A stretch of DNA of 40,569 bases from Haliscomenobacter hydrossis DSM 1100 (GTDB lineage: Bacteria > Bacteroidota > Bacteroidia > Chitinophagales > Saprospiraceae): contig CAMDWC010000004.1 in NCBI GenBank assembly GCA_945878825.1, positions 1 through 40,569 on the forward strand. The letters run 5' to 3'. The position numbers and the translations under genes were made by a program. Position 1 is the first letter of the stretch. Each line of letters begins with the position of its first letter. A model generated the notes under the pieces. That model did not search any database. It worked only from the letters and a program-made list of their open reading frames with translations, and had not been told where the DNA came from. Positions 8,692 to 17,233 of this stretch are shown piece by piece.

Positions 8692-9609
8692 ATGTCAGTT
8701 AGGGTGGAAGGTCTCACCAAAATATATGGGGAACAAAAAGCCATCGACAAGCTCAGTTTTCAAGTTGAAAAAGGTCAGATTCTTGGCTTTTTGGGTCCAA
8801 ATGGTGCTGGAAAAAGTACTACCATGAAAATACTGACGGGCTACTTACCGCCAACCGAAGGCTCAGTAGAAATTGGTGGTTTTGATGTGCAGGCGAATCC
8901 TAAAGAAATAAGAAGATTGATTGGGTACCTGCCAGAAAATAATCCCTTGTATGGCGATTTATATATTAAGGAATATCTTCACTTTGTTGCTGGCTTTTAT
9001 CCTATAAAAAATCCCTCCGCCAGAGTGTCCGAGGTCATTGATCTTATTGGACTTACCCCTGAAAAACATAAAAAAATAGGCGCTTTGTCCAAAGGTTATA
9101 AACAAAGGGTTGGACTGGCTCAAGCCATTATTCACGATCCTCAGGTATTGATACTGGATGAACCCACGACAGGCCTGGACCCCAATCAATTAGTGGAGAT
9201 CCGATCTCTGATAAAAGCATTGGGCAAGGAAAAAACATTGATTTTTTCTACCCACATCATGCAGGAGGTTACCGCCTTATGCGACCGTGTTCTCATTATA
9301 AAGGACGGTAAAATGCAGGCGAATGATACCTTGCAAAATTTACAGTCCACCTTCCAAGGCGAATGGGTTACTACGGTAACGTTCCAGGGTCTCTTTACCT
9401 TAGAGCATTTTAAAAAAATAAAGGACGTTCAGCGTATTCGTCAAATACATCCTGATGTTATTCAGGTGATTACCGCGCCAGGCATTGATGTAAGGCCCTT
9501 AATATTTAAGCAAGCTGTTAAAGACGACAATATCATCATTGGTATGCAACAAGACCGACGCAGTGTAGAGGAAATATTTCAAAAACTAACAGGATCTGAC
9601 ATTCAATGA
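8692..9609 (+). CDS. gldA: Gliding-motility ABC transporter ATPase GldA
   Basis: A 305-aa ABC ATPase: Walker A GPNGAGKST at residues 35-43, signature LSKGYKQRVGLAQ, Walker B VLILDEPTTGLDP, and an H-loop in FSTHIM. The start is taken as ATG 8692, because MSVRVEGLTKIYG is the normal N-terminus; the frame is open back to 8560, but that stretch (44 codons) looks like leader and promoter sequence. GldA powers the GldAFG ABC complex needed for gliding in Flavobacterium johnsoniae. The identity is fixed by the gldF and gldG genes just downstream. It overlaps the next gene by four bases (ATGA). Confidence 0.9.
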   Translation: MSVRVEGLTKIYGEQKAIDKLSFQVEKGQILGFLGPNGAGKSTTMKILTGYLPPTEGSVEIGGFDVQANPKEIRRLIGYLPENNPLYGDLYIKEYLHFVAGFYPIKNPSARVSEVIDLIGLTPEKHKKIGALSKGYKQRVGLAQAIIHDPQVLILDEPTTGLDPNQLVEIRSLIKALGKEKTLIFSTHIMQEVTALCDRVLIIKDGKMQANDTLQNLQSTFQGEWVTTVTFQGLFTLEHFKKIKDVQRIRQIHPDVIQVITAPGIDVRPLIFKQAVKDDNIIIGMQQDRRSVEEIFQKLTGSDIQ

Positions 9610-10265
9610 AAAAAATAATCCTTTTTCTGGCTCTTTGTTTTGCTTATACTTTTTCTTTTGGCCAACGCGCGCTAAATCAGGAGTTAAAGTTAGTGGACGG
9701 TCTATACCTGAATATTAATGAGTTCAAAAAAGATGCCCCTTCCCGTTTATGGAAAGAGTATGAGGTTATCTGGACTTATAACACGAAGCTTAAATGTTAC
9801 CAAGTTGAAAATATATATAAAAAAGGTAAACCTTCAACGGGTATTCAAGACTCTGTCTGGGGATTTACCCTAAAAGGCATTCCATATATTAGAATTTCTA
9901 AGGACAGTTCTGGCAGGCCCTTAACTTTGTTTGCGGAACTCACGGTAAGAGGACTGATAAATATTTTTTCTTATGAAAAGGAGAATCAGGAATTGTTTCC
10001 TATGAAAGCATATAATCCATTAACTGGGACGGTATTTAGAAAAGGCGTTGTAAAAAGAAATATCACGACTTTGGAAAGGCGGATTTTCCATTTGAAGGAC
10101 GACCTTATTATGCCCTACGACAAGGATATTCTGGAGCAATGGATGGAAAAAGACAAAGAGATTTTACGGGCGCTCCTCTTCGCTTCGGAGGAAGAATATG
10201 AAGAAAAATTGACTCGCGCGCTTATTGTCTTCAATGGCCGTTACCCTTTTATCATTCAAAAATAA
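9606..10265 (+). CDS. Unknown secreted protein inserted between gldA and gldF
   Basis: A 219-aa protein with a clear signal peptide (residues 1-19, ending FSFGQ). I do not recognise a domain. The mature part is mixed alpha/beta with many lysines and aromatic residues, has one cysteine (LKCYQ), and ends in a charged helix (EEEYEEKLTRAL). Its start codon overlaps the gldA stop (ATGA) and gldF starts 11 bases after it, so it is translated as part of the gld operon. Location and co-transcription suggest a periplasmic or outer-membrane partner of the GldAFG transporter, but that is inference. No lipobox cysteine follows the signal peptide. Confidence 0.8.
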   Translation: MKKIILFLALCFAYTFSFGQRALNQELKLVDGLYLNINEFKKDAPSRLWKEYEVIWTYNTKLKCYQVENIYKKGKPSTGIQDSVWGFTLKGIPYIRISKDSSGRPLTLFAELTVRGLINIFSYEKENQELFPMKAYNPLTGTVFRKGVVKRNITTLERRIFHLKDDLIMPYDKDILEQWMEKDKEILRALLFASEEEYEEKLTRALIVFNGRYPFIIQK

Positions 10266-10276
10266 TAGGCAAATTC

Positions 10277-11011
10277 ATGTGGGTAATTTATAAGAAGGAA
10301 TTAACAACATTTTTCAATAATCTGACAGGCTATTTGGTTTTGAGCGTGTTTTTAACCGTTATGGGATTATTTTTATTTGTGTTCCCGGAAACCAGTTTAC
10401 TGGAATCAAATTTTGCCTCTTTAGAGCCATTTTTCGAGATGGCTCCCTCCTTATTTTTATTTTTGGTGCCAGCCATAACCATGAGATTATTGGCCGAAGA
10501 AAGACAACTGGGAACGCTTGCTCTTTTACTAACTAAACCGATAGATGAAATGGGCTTAGTTATCGGGAAGTTTCTAGCTGCGGTATCGCTCCTTTTCCTC
10601 GCATTGGTGCCTACCCTATTTTACTATATAACACTGTATTTTCTGGGTTCACCCGTTGGTAATCTGGACACTGGGGCTATTATGGGTTCTTATTTAGGCC
10701 TTTTGCTCCTCGGCAGTGCGTTTGCTTCCATTGGCATGTTAGCCTCTTCGCTTACAGAAAGCCAGATTGTCGCTTTTGTGTTAGCGGTAACGGGTTGTTT
10801 TTTATTCTTCTACGGCTTTTATTTCCTATCAGGGCTACCTGTTTTTTTTGGAAAATGGGACGCTTTAGTGCAACAATTTGGTATGGACTATCATTACCAT
10901 GCCCTTAGCAAAGGAGCGCCTGATACCCGCGACCTTATTTATTTTCTGTCAGTGATTGCTATATTTTTATTAATCACCCGATTTGTTTTGCAATACCGCA
11001 TTCGTTCCTAA
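10277..11011 (+). CDS. gldF: Gliding-motility ABC transporter permease GldF
   Basis: A 244-aa polytopic membrane protein with about six hydrophobic segments (around residues 17-37, 55-70, 95-120, 135-155, 165-190 and 222-238). The cytoplasmic motif RLLAEERQLGTLALLLTKP after the second segment is the hallmark of the GldF/NosY type of ABC-2 permease. Length equals that of known GldF. It is separate from GldG here, unlike fused versions in some Bacteroidota. Eleven bases separate it from the preceding gene and 12 from gldG. Confidence 0.92.
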   Translation: MWVIYKKELTTFFNNLTGYLVLSVFLTVMGLFLFVFPETSLLESNFASLEPFFEMAPSLFLFLVPAITMRLLAEERQLGTLALLLTKPIDEMGLVIGKFLAAVSLLFLALVPTLFYYITLYFLGSPVGNLDTGAIMGSYLGLLLLGSAFASIGMLASSLTESQIVAFVLAVTGCFLFFYGFYFLSGLPVFFGKWDALVQQFGMDYHYHALSKGAPDTRDLIYFLSVIAIFLLITRFVLQYRIRS

Positions 11012-11023
11012 GTCAACTCCATC

Positions 11024-12724
11024 ATGCGTTATAAACAAGCTTTAATCAATCTTTCCCTCGCTATAGGCATTATTATATTGTTGAATGTCTTAATGCACTC
11101 CCGCATTGGGAATTTTCCTCTTTACACCCGCTTTGATCTTACGGAAGACCAGCGGTTTACCCTAACGACAGCTACAACATCGTTACTTCGCAATCTGGAC
11201 GAGGTTGTTTTTGTCAAAGTATTGTTACAAGGCGACTTTCCCGCAGGTTATAAGCGTTTACAAGAATCGGTGGAAGACATGCTACTAGATTTTCAGAGTG
11301 AAAATGCCCTTATTTCCTATCAGTATGAAGACCCTTTAGCCGGAAATACAGAGCAGGTAAATACAAGAAAAAAGCAACTGGCTGAACTCGGCGTACTCCC
11401 TGTGAGCCTAAATGTCAGGGAAAATGGGGAGAGAAGTCAAAAACTCACCTACCCTTATGCCATATTTTATTATAAAGGGCGAAGTATTCCCGTTAATTTT
11501 CTGGAAAATCAAATTCCAGGTGTTCCCCCTGATGTTATTCTAAATAAAGCAGTTACGCTGTTGGAATATAAGTTTATTCATGCCATTCAACAGTTAAAGC
11601 AAAGTACGAAGCCAACCTTGCTGTTTCTGGACGGCCATGGAGAAAGTTTACCCGCCGAAACCGCTGATGTGGAAAATAGCCTGAGGGAAACATTTAATAC
11701 CGGACGCATTGTTCTCGATAGTGTCATCGCCATTGATAGCACAGTAAAAACCTTAATCATTTCTTCTCCCAAAACGGCATTTACCGATAAGGATAATTTC
11801 AAAATTGACCAGTATGTCATGCAGGGTGGCCGATTATTATTTCTCGTTGATAAAATAGCTATTCATCTAGATAGCTTGCGTCGGGGAGAATATTTGCCCA
11901 ATGAAAGGAATCTGAATATAGATGATTTGCTATTCAAATATGGTGCGCGATTACAGCCTAATTTATTGCTGGATATGCAAAGTAGCGTGATACCTTTAGC
12001 TACAGGGCAGGTTGGGAATGCCCCTCAATTTGAATATTTCAGGTATCCCTATCATTTGGTGGTTATACCCAATAGTAATCATCCGGCCGCAAAAAACATA
12101 GGTCCCATCAACATGCAATTTGCCGGAGGCATTGATACGGTAGCAACTAAATATCCAGTAAAAAAGACTGTTTTACTGCAAACTTCTGCTGAAAGTAGGT
12201 ATCAATTCCTTCCTTTACGCATGAATTTTGACTTCATGAGATATCCTTTAGATGAAAAGTTATTTAATAAAGGACCTCAATCGGTAGCCTTATTATTGGA
12301 GGGGACATTTTCATCTCTTTTTGAAAATAGATTGGCAGCCAATATGCTTTCTTCCCTTCAAAAGCAAGGTAGGCCTTTTATAGGAAAATCGCCTGAGACC
12401 AAAATAATGGTTATTTCTGACGCTGATTTAATTCGGAATAGGATAGATAAACAGACTGGAAAAATAATACCGGCCGGTTATAATGAATTCGAAAAATATA
12501 CCTTTTCCAACAAAGATTTTTTACTGAATGCTTTAGAATATTTGTCTGACGATGATGGTATTATCGCAGCGAGGGGTAAGGATATAAAACTCAGATTATT
12601 AAATACCACTAAAATTAAGGAGGAAAAGGTTAAGTGGCAAATCATTAATCTTTTGCTACCTTTAATTCTTATAGTGTTGGGTGGTTTACTCTTTCATTTT
12701 ATCCGTCAACGCCGTTACCAGTAA
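11024..12724 (+). CDS. gldG: Gliding-motility ABC accessory protein GldG
   Basis: A 566-aa membrane-anchored protein. One hydrophobic segment lies near residues 7-25 and another at the extreme C-terminus (about 535-560), leaving a large periplasmic domain. The segment TKPTLLFLDGHGESLP followed by alternating strands matches the ABC-transporter auxiliary/GldG domain. GldG works with GldA and GldF in a complex needed for gliding, and its transported substrate has not been established. Length and position in the operon agree with the family. Confidence 0.92.
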   Translation: MRYKQALINLSLAIGIIILLNVLMHSRIGNFPLYTRFDLTEDQRFTLTTATTSLLRNLDEVVFVKVLLQGDFPAGYKRLQESVEDMLLDFQSENALISYQYEDPLAGNTEQVNTRKKQLAELGVLPVSLNVRENGERSQKLTYPYAIFYYKGRSIPVNFLENQIPGVPPDVILNKAVTLLEYKFIHAIQQLKQSTKPTLLFLDGHGESLPAETADVENSLRETFNTGRIVLDSVIAIDSTVKTLIISSPKTAFTDKDNFKIDQYVMQGGRLLFLVDKIAIHLDSLRRGEYLPNERNLNIDDLLFKYGARLQPNLLLDMQSSVIPLATGQVGNAPQFEYFRYPYHLVVIPNSNHPAAKNIGPINMQFAGGIDTVATKYPVKKTVLLQTSAESRYQFLPLRMNFDFMRYPLDEKLFNKGPQSVALLLEGTFSSLFENRLAANMLSSLQKQGRPFIGKSPETKIMVISDADLIRNRIDKQTGKIIPAGYNEFEKYTFSNKDFLLNALEYLSDDDGIIAARGKDIKLRLLNTTKIKEEKVKWQIINLLLPLILIVLGGLLFHFIRQRRYQ

Positions 12725-12736
12725 TTAGAAAAACAA

Positions 12737-13732
12737 ATGCGTCGAGAAACATTTATTTTAATGTCTGTTTTTGTCCTCTTAGGCGCTGGATTCATCTTGC
12801 TTCAACTAAAAAATAAACCGTTAGTTGATCCCGACAGAACGTTTCATATTGAAGACAAGGGGCGCGTTCATGAGGTATTTATAACCCACAGAGATGGGGA
12901 GCAAGTGAAATTAAGCAGAAAAGGAACCTCCTGGTTGCTCAATGATCGTTTTCCTGTCAATCCCAATATTATGGAAAATGTATTGGATGCCATAGCCCGC
13001 ATACAAATTAAATATGTTCCTCCACAAGCTGCCGTGCCTGCCATCATAAATGATTTAGCAAAAAATGGAATACGAGTAGAGATATTTGACCGGAATCATG
13101 AAAAAATAATGGGTTACTACGTCGGTGGTAGCACAGTTGATGAGCGGGGTACACATATCATCAGAGAAAACAGCGATTTGCCTATGATTGGAGAGTTAGC
13201 TGGTTGGGAAGGTAATTTGCGCTTCCGGTTTAGGATGAGAGGTAATGAATGGCGCGATAAAACGATTTTCCAGTATAAAGTAAATGAATTGAAGAGTGTT
13301 CAATTGATTTACCCAAAACAACAGCTTGCTTCCTTTACCCTTACTCAGCAGAATGGCTCTTTCCAATTGGAATCTTCATCTACCCCCCAAAAAATAGTTA
13401 AAATAACAAATGCCAGGGGCATAGCGTATTTATCAGGCTTTGAAAAATTAGGGGCAGAAGCTTTTGAAACAGGAAATCCTTACAGAGATTCTATTGAAAA
13501 TTCACTCCCATTTGTTAGCATAAAAGTACAAGAAAAAAAGGGAACCCAAAGAACCTTGAAAGTTTGGCCCATTTATCCGCTGCAATCTTCTGACGAAGGC
13601 GTCGTTTTTAGGAATGAGAACGGCACTGTTGAACGCTACTTCGCGGGAGAGGAAAACGGAGAATTTTACTTGATTCAAGATCGCGTTTTCAGGAAAATAT
13701 TTAGGGGCATTGATTTTTTTACTCGAAATTGA
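12737..13732 (+). CDS. DUF4340-type membrane-anchored protein
   Basis: A 331-aa protein with a single N-terminal hydrophobic segment (residues 5-22) and a periplasmic body. The pattern LSRKGTSWLLNDRFPVNPN followed by NVLDAIARI is typical of DUF4340, a domain commonly encoded right after GldG-like auxiliary proteins in bacteria. It starts 12 bases after gldG and is the last gene of the operon, since 100 bases separate it from the next. Function is unknown; the context suggests an accessory part of the GldAFG complex. Confidence 0.8.
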   Translation: MRRETFILMSVFVLLGAGFILLQLKNKPLVDPDRTFHIEDKGRVHEVFITHRDGEQVKLSRKGTSWLLNDRFPVNPNIMENVLDAIARIQIKYVPPQAAVPAIINDLAKNGIRVEIFDRNHEKIMGYYVGGSTVDERGTHIIRENSDLPMIGELAGWEGNLRFRFRMRGNEWRDKTIFQYKVNELKSVQLIYPKQQLASFTLTQQNGSFQLESSSTPQKIVKITNARGIAYLSGFEKLGAEAFETGNPYRDSIENSLPFVSIKVQEKKGTQRTLKVWPIYPLQSSDEGVVFRNENGTVERYFAGEENGEFYLIQDRVFRKIFRGIDFFTRN

Positions 13733-13832
13733 AAACCTATTATTTTTTACCTGTTTCTTAACTTTTTAATTCCAAAAAAGTTACTTATTCCTAAATAATG
13801 CGTTTAAAAGAAAACAGAAAAAGAGAAAGAGA

Positions 13833-15029
13833 ATGATGCAAGCAAGTTCGGCAAAGGATAGATTGCAATTTATAGATGCCATCAGGGCTTACGCCATATT
13901 GATGATGCTACAAGGACATTTTGTAGATACCATGCTTGCTTATCATTTCCGAGATCTTGAAAACGCATTTTATTCCTCCTGGTTCTTCCTGCGTGGCATG
14001 ACAGCACCCATCTTTTTTACTATTACTGGTCTTGTTTTCACTTTTTTGCTACTGCGAGATGGAAGACCGATAAAAGAAAATGAAAGGATTAGAAAAGGTA
14101 TTCGCCGTGGATTTTTCCTGATATTCCTGGGTTACCTCTTGAAAGTAAATTTCCCCGCCTTCTTAATAGGTTGGTTTTACAAAAGTTATCCTGCTTTAGA
14201 CGTTTTACACAATATAGGATTTGCCCTATTGGCTCTTATCGCATTATATTGCCTCCACCTAATTACTAAAATTTTCTTGCCTCTACTCTATTTCGGAGGC
14301 GGCATTTTCATATTTTTAATAAATCCTACCTGGCTCGCTTACGATTGGAGCTTCTTACCCGTTGTATTAAGGAATTATTTTGATACTGATAACGGGTCTC
14401 TTTTCTTGCCCGTTCCCTGGCTTGGCTTTACCTTATTAGGCGCAGGACTTGGATGGCATTTATTCCATAAAACTTATTTATACAGAACCTGGTATTGGCC
14501 AGCTATTTTATTGACAACAGGTCTAACCATACATTTTTTCTCCACTAAGGGTTTACTTTTGCTAAATCAGTGGACAGGTTGGGAAAATTTCTTACAATTA
14601 GCTTACGATAACGTATTATTCTGGCGATTTGGACATGTGCTAATAATCATTTCCCTATTTATATTCCTGGAGAAAATAATCACATTCCCTCCGTTGATGT
14701 TAAAAATAGGTTCGGAAACTTTAACTATTTATGCAACCCATTACGTGATACTTTATGGTACCTGGTTAGGTATTGGCATTAAAACATTTGGGCAGTTCAC
14801 CTGGCACCCTGTACCTGTTATCATTGGAGCTATTCTTTTTGTTTTGGCAGCCATTGTTTACATCAGATACATTGAAGAAATAAGAACCAAATTAGCGTTG
14901 CACATCCCGGGGAGATTGAGATACCTCAGACGCTACGTGCATATAATGGGTAAACGTTTATTAAAACAAGTGCTCTGTCAGGTCAGGCAGTGGATTAATC
15001 GCTTATCAACCAATGTAGGCATTTGGTAA
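13833..15029 (+). CDS. HGSNAT-like membrane acyltransferase (DUF1624/acyltransferase 3 type)
   Basis: A 398-aa integral membrane protein with about ten hydrophobic segments. The N-terminus (RLQFIDAIRAYAILMMLQGH, then WFFLRGMTAPIFFTITG) is that of heparan-alpha-glucosaminide N-acetyltransferase-like proteins, which move acetyl groups from cytoplasmic acetyl-CoA to sugars across the membrane. The conserved histidine in LQGHF is present. The C-terminal tail is basic and probably cytoplasmic. It is a separate transcription unit with 100-base gaps on both sides. The acceptor could be a cell-surface glycan, which is not proven. Confidence 0.78.
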   Translation: MMQASSAKDRLQFIDAIRAYAILMMLQGHFVDTMLAYHFRDLENAFYSSWFFLRGMTAPIFFTITGLVFTFLLLRDGRPIKENERIRKGIRRGFFLIFLGYLLKVNFPAFLIGWFYKSYPALDVLHNIGFALLALIALYCLHLITKIFLPLLYFGGGIFIFLINPTWLAYDWSFLPVVLRNYFDTDNGSLFLPVPWLGFTLLGAGLGWHLFHKTYLYRTWYWPAILLTTGLTIHFFSTKGLLLLNQWTGWENFLQLAYDNVLFWRFGHVLIIISLFIFLEKIITFPPLMLKIGSETLTIYATHYVILYGTWLGIGIKTFGQFTWHPVPVIIGAILFVLAAIVYIRYIEEIRTKLALHIPGRLRYLRRYVHIMGKRLLKQVLCQVRQWINRLSTNVGIW

Positions 15030-15130
15030 AATAGCAAAGTTTGTTTCGGGGAAATCTTGATTTTTTAAAAAGAAAAGTTTCTATTTTTCAATTTAGATAG
15101 GTATATTAGTCGAATTAATACCCACACTAA

Positions 15131-16492
15131 ATGAATCGTAGTTTCATCTTTATTATTTCCCTCCTATTATCTACTCATTTTTTATTTTCGCAATCTGCCA
15201 CCCTCACAAAGCCAAGTGCTCAACAGCTGCGTTGGCATGAGATGCAATATTATATGTTCATCCATTTTGGAGTTAACTCATTCACTAATCTGGAATGGGG
15301 TGAAGGGGCAGAAAATCCAAAAATATTTAACCCCCAAAATTTAGATAGCAGACAATGGGCCAGAATAGCGAAAAAGGCAGGTATGAAAGCTATCATTTTA
15401 ACGGTTAAGCACCATGATGGTTTTTGTCTTTGGCCTTCGGCTTACACGGAACACGACGTAGCCAACAGTAGTTGGAAGGGTGGAAAAGGAGATGTTTTAA
15501 AAGAACTCTCCGAAGCTTGCAAAGAATATGGCCTTAAATTGGGCTTTTATATTTCCCCATGGGACAGAAATAATCCTATTTATGGAAAAGATGATCTGGC
15601 GTATAATACTTATTTTAATAACCAGTTAAAAGAGATTTTAACTCAATATGGCCCTATTTTCGAAGTTTGGTTTGATGGCGCTAACGGAGATCGTGAAAAT
15701 CCTGAAAAGTATCAGGTCTATGATTGGACAGGATTTAACGAAACTATTCGTTCTCTGCAACCTGATGCACTGATTTTTGGAGCGGGTTATGCCGATATAA
15801 GATGGGTCGGAAACGAAAGAGGAGTAGCTTCTGAGACAAACTGGAATACTTTCGACTCAAAAAAAAGAAATCCAAGTGAGGATGCACCTATTCCACTCCT
15901 TCAGGCAGGCATTAAAAACGGGGATTTATGGTGGCCCGCTGAGACCGATGTGTCTATCAGACCAGGTTGGTTTTATCATCCGGAAGAAGATACAAAAGTC
16001 AAATCTGTAGATCAATTGGAAAAAATTTATTTTGAATCCGTGGGCCGGAATACAAATCTGCTATTAAATATACCAATTGACAGAGAGGGGCTTGTCAATG
16101 CTGCCGATTCTATCGCGCTCATGCAATTAAGAGCTCGTTTAGATGCCACTTTTATTGATAACAAACTAGAAAAATTATCTAAAGGGACACCGGACAACAA
16201 TGCTGTGGTTGTTGAATTAAAAGGTAAAAAAACCTTTGACGTCATATCTCTTAAGGAAAATATAAGCCAGGGGCAAATAATTGATGGTTGGAAAGTAGAA
16301 GCCTGGGTGGATAATCAGTGGGTTTTACTTGGTGAAGCGACCACCGTCGGTTACCAAAGATGGCTCATTTTACCCAAAACAACCTCTCCTAAAATACGAA
16401 TTCGCTTTGAAAATACGCTACCTTCCAATCAATTACTGGACGTGAATCTGTTTTTAAGAGCCTCTCCAAATCCTTTACTAGACAAAAAATGA
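15131..16492 (+). CDS. Secreted GH29 alpha-L-fucosidase
   Basis: A 453-aa exported glycosidase. The signal peptide ends near residue 20 (FLFSQ). The GH29 hallmarks are HFGVNSFTNLEWGEG, the KHHDGF motif at residues 93-98 and the nucleophile Asp182 in VWFDGA. After the (beta/alpha)8 barrel (about 30-350) there is a short beta-sandwich-like C-terminus. The ExWG..E region and the absence of a family-A WGEWF arrangement suggest the more specific GH29-B group (alpha-1,3/1,4-fucose), but I am not sure of that. Its stop overlaps the start of the next gene (ATGA), so the two are coupled. Confidence 0.88.
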   Translation: MNRSFIFIISLLLSTHFLFSQSATLTKPSAQQLRWHEMQYYMFIHFGVNSFTNLEWGEGAENPKIFNPQNLDSRQWARIAKKAGMKAIILTVKHHDGFCLWPSAYTEHDVANSSWKGGKGDVLKELSEACKEYGLKLGFYISPWDRNNPIYGKDDLAYNTYFNNQLKEILTQYGPIFEVWFDGANGDRENPEKYQVYDWTGFNETIRSLQPDALIFGAGYADIRWVGNERGVASETNWNTFDSKKRNPSEDAPIPLLQAGIKNGDLWWPAETDVSIRPGWFYHPEEDTKVKSVDQLEKIYFESVGRNTNLLLNIPIDREGLVNAADSIALMQLRARLDATFIDNKLEKLSKGTPDNNAVVVELKGKKTFDVISLKENISQGQIIDGWKVEAWVDNQWVLLGEATTVGYQRWLILPKTTSPKIRIRFENTLPSNQLLDVNLFLRASPNPLLDKK

Positions 16493-17187
16493 AAAAATAC
16501 ATTTTCACTATTTTCCTGATTATTGCAGGTTTACAGCTAATGCAAGCTCAGGATGACCCATTTATAGGTTATTTTGAAAATAAAACAGAGGAATTCTCTT
16601 TGAAAATCGATAAAAAGGACAATAATGATTACAACTGCGTTTTACAACTACAGGGAAATACCATTTCCTTCACAGGGACAAAAATATTTGGATTGATATC
16701 CGGGATGTTAACCTTTCAGGGACAAAGCTTATCCTATTCATTGTCAAGATTATTAGGAATTTATTACTTTACGTTGGATGGTACTTCTTTAATGGTTGAA
16801 AAAGGGAATCCTCCAACATCTAAAGACTCTCCATCGGTTAAAAAAGACGCTCATCAGTCCGATGCCCTTTGGGAAAAAAGAATTTCAGGAAAGCAGCTTA
16901 TTTATCTATATAACAGTAGTGGATTTTCCGACAAAACCATCCTTAATTTGTTTTCAAATAAAACTTTTGAAGGTAGTGTTGAAAGTGTGTCTGTTTCTCA
17001 ATTAGGTTCAGGATCCGCTCGAAATTCTTCCAATGGGACTTGGAAAATCAATAAATTATCGAATGGTACGTGGTTGGACCTAACCCATAAGGATGGATCT
17101 TCAGAAAGTTTTTTGCTAGAGCAAAGGCAAGCAGGAAATGAAATAAATATGAATGGTAAAAGATTTTTTGTGACTGAAATAAACTAA
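16489..17187 (+). CDS. Unknown small secreted protein coupled to the fucosidase gene
   Basis: A 232-aa protein with a signal peptide (residues 1-20, ending MQAQ). The mature protein is rich in beta-strand patterns and Asn/Ser/Gly. Two similar halves seem possible: an N-terminal sheet region (LKIDKKDNNDYNCVLQLQG) and, after a Lys/Ser/Pro-rich linker (about residues 103-122), a second one. The second half (LFSNKTFEGS, GTWKI, WLDLTHKDG) resembles small lipocalin-like beta-barrels. I do not recognise the family. Translational coupling with the fucosidase implies a role in the same process, perhaps sugar binding. Confidence 0.75.
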   Translation: MKKYIFTIFLIIAGLQLMQAQDDPFIGYFENKTEEFSLKIDKKDNNDYNCVLQLQGNTISFTGTKIFGLISGMLTFQGQSLSYSLSRLLGIYYFTLDGTSLMVEKGNPPTSKDSPSVKKDAHQSDALWEKRISGKQLIYLYNSSGFSDKTILNLFSNKTFEGSVESVSVSQLGSGSARNSSNGTWKINKLSNGTWLDLTHKDGSSESFLLEQRQAGNEINMNGKRFFVTEIN

Positions 17188-17210
17188 ATATTTACTTATA
17201 TTTAGTTTAT
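17179..17210 (+). terminator. AT-only hairpin at the end of the unknown secreted gene
   Basis: A perfect 12-bp stem, ATAAACTAAATA at 17179-17190 and TATTTAGTTTAT at 17199-17210, with an 8-base loop. It contains the TAA stop codon of the gene. There is no long T-run after it and the stem is all A-T except one G-C pair, so it may be an attenuator or mRNA-end structure rather than a full terminator. The next gene starts 24 bases later. Confidence 0.4.
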
Positions 17211-17233
17211 TATAAACCCTAAATTTATTCGTT

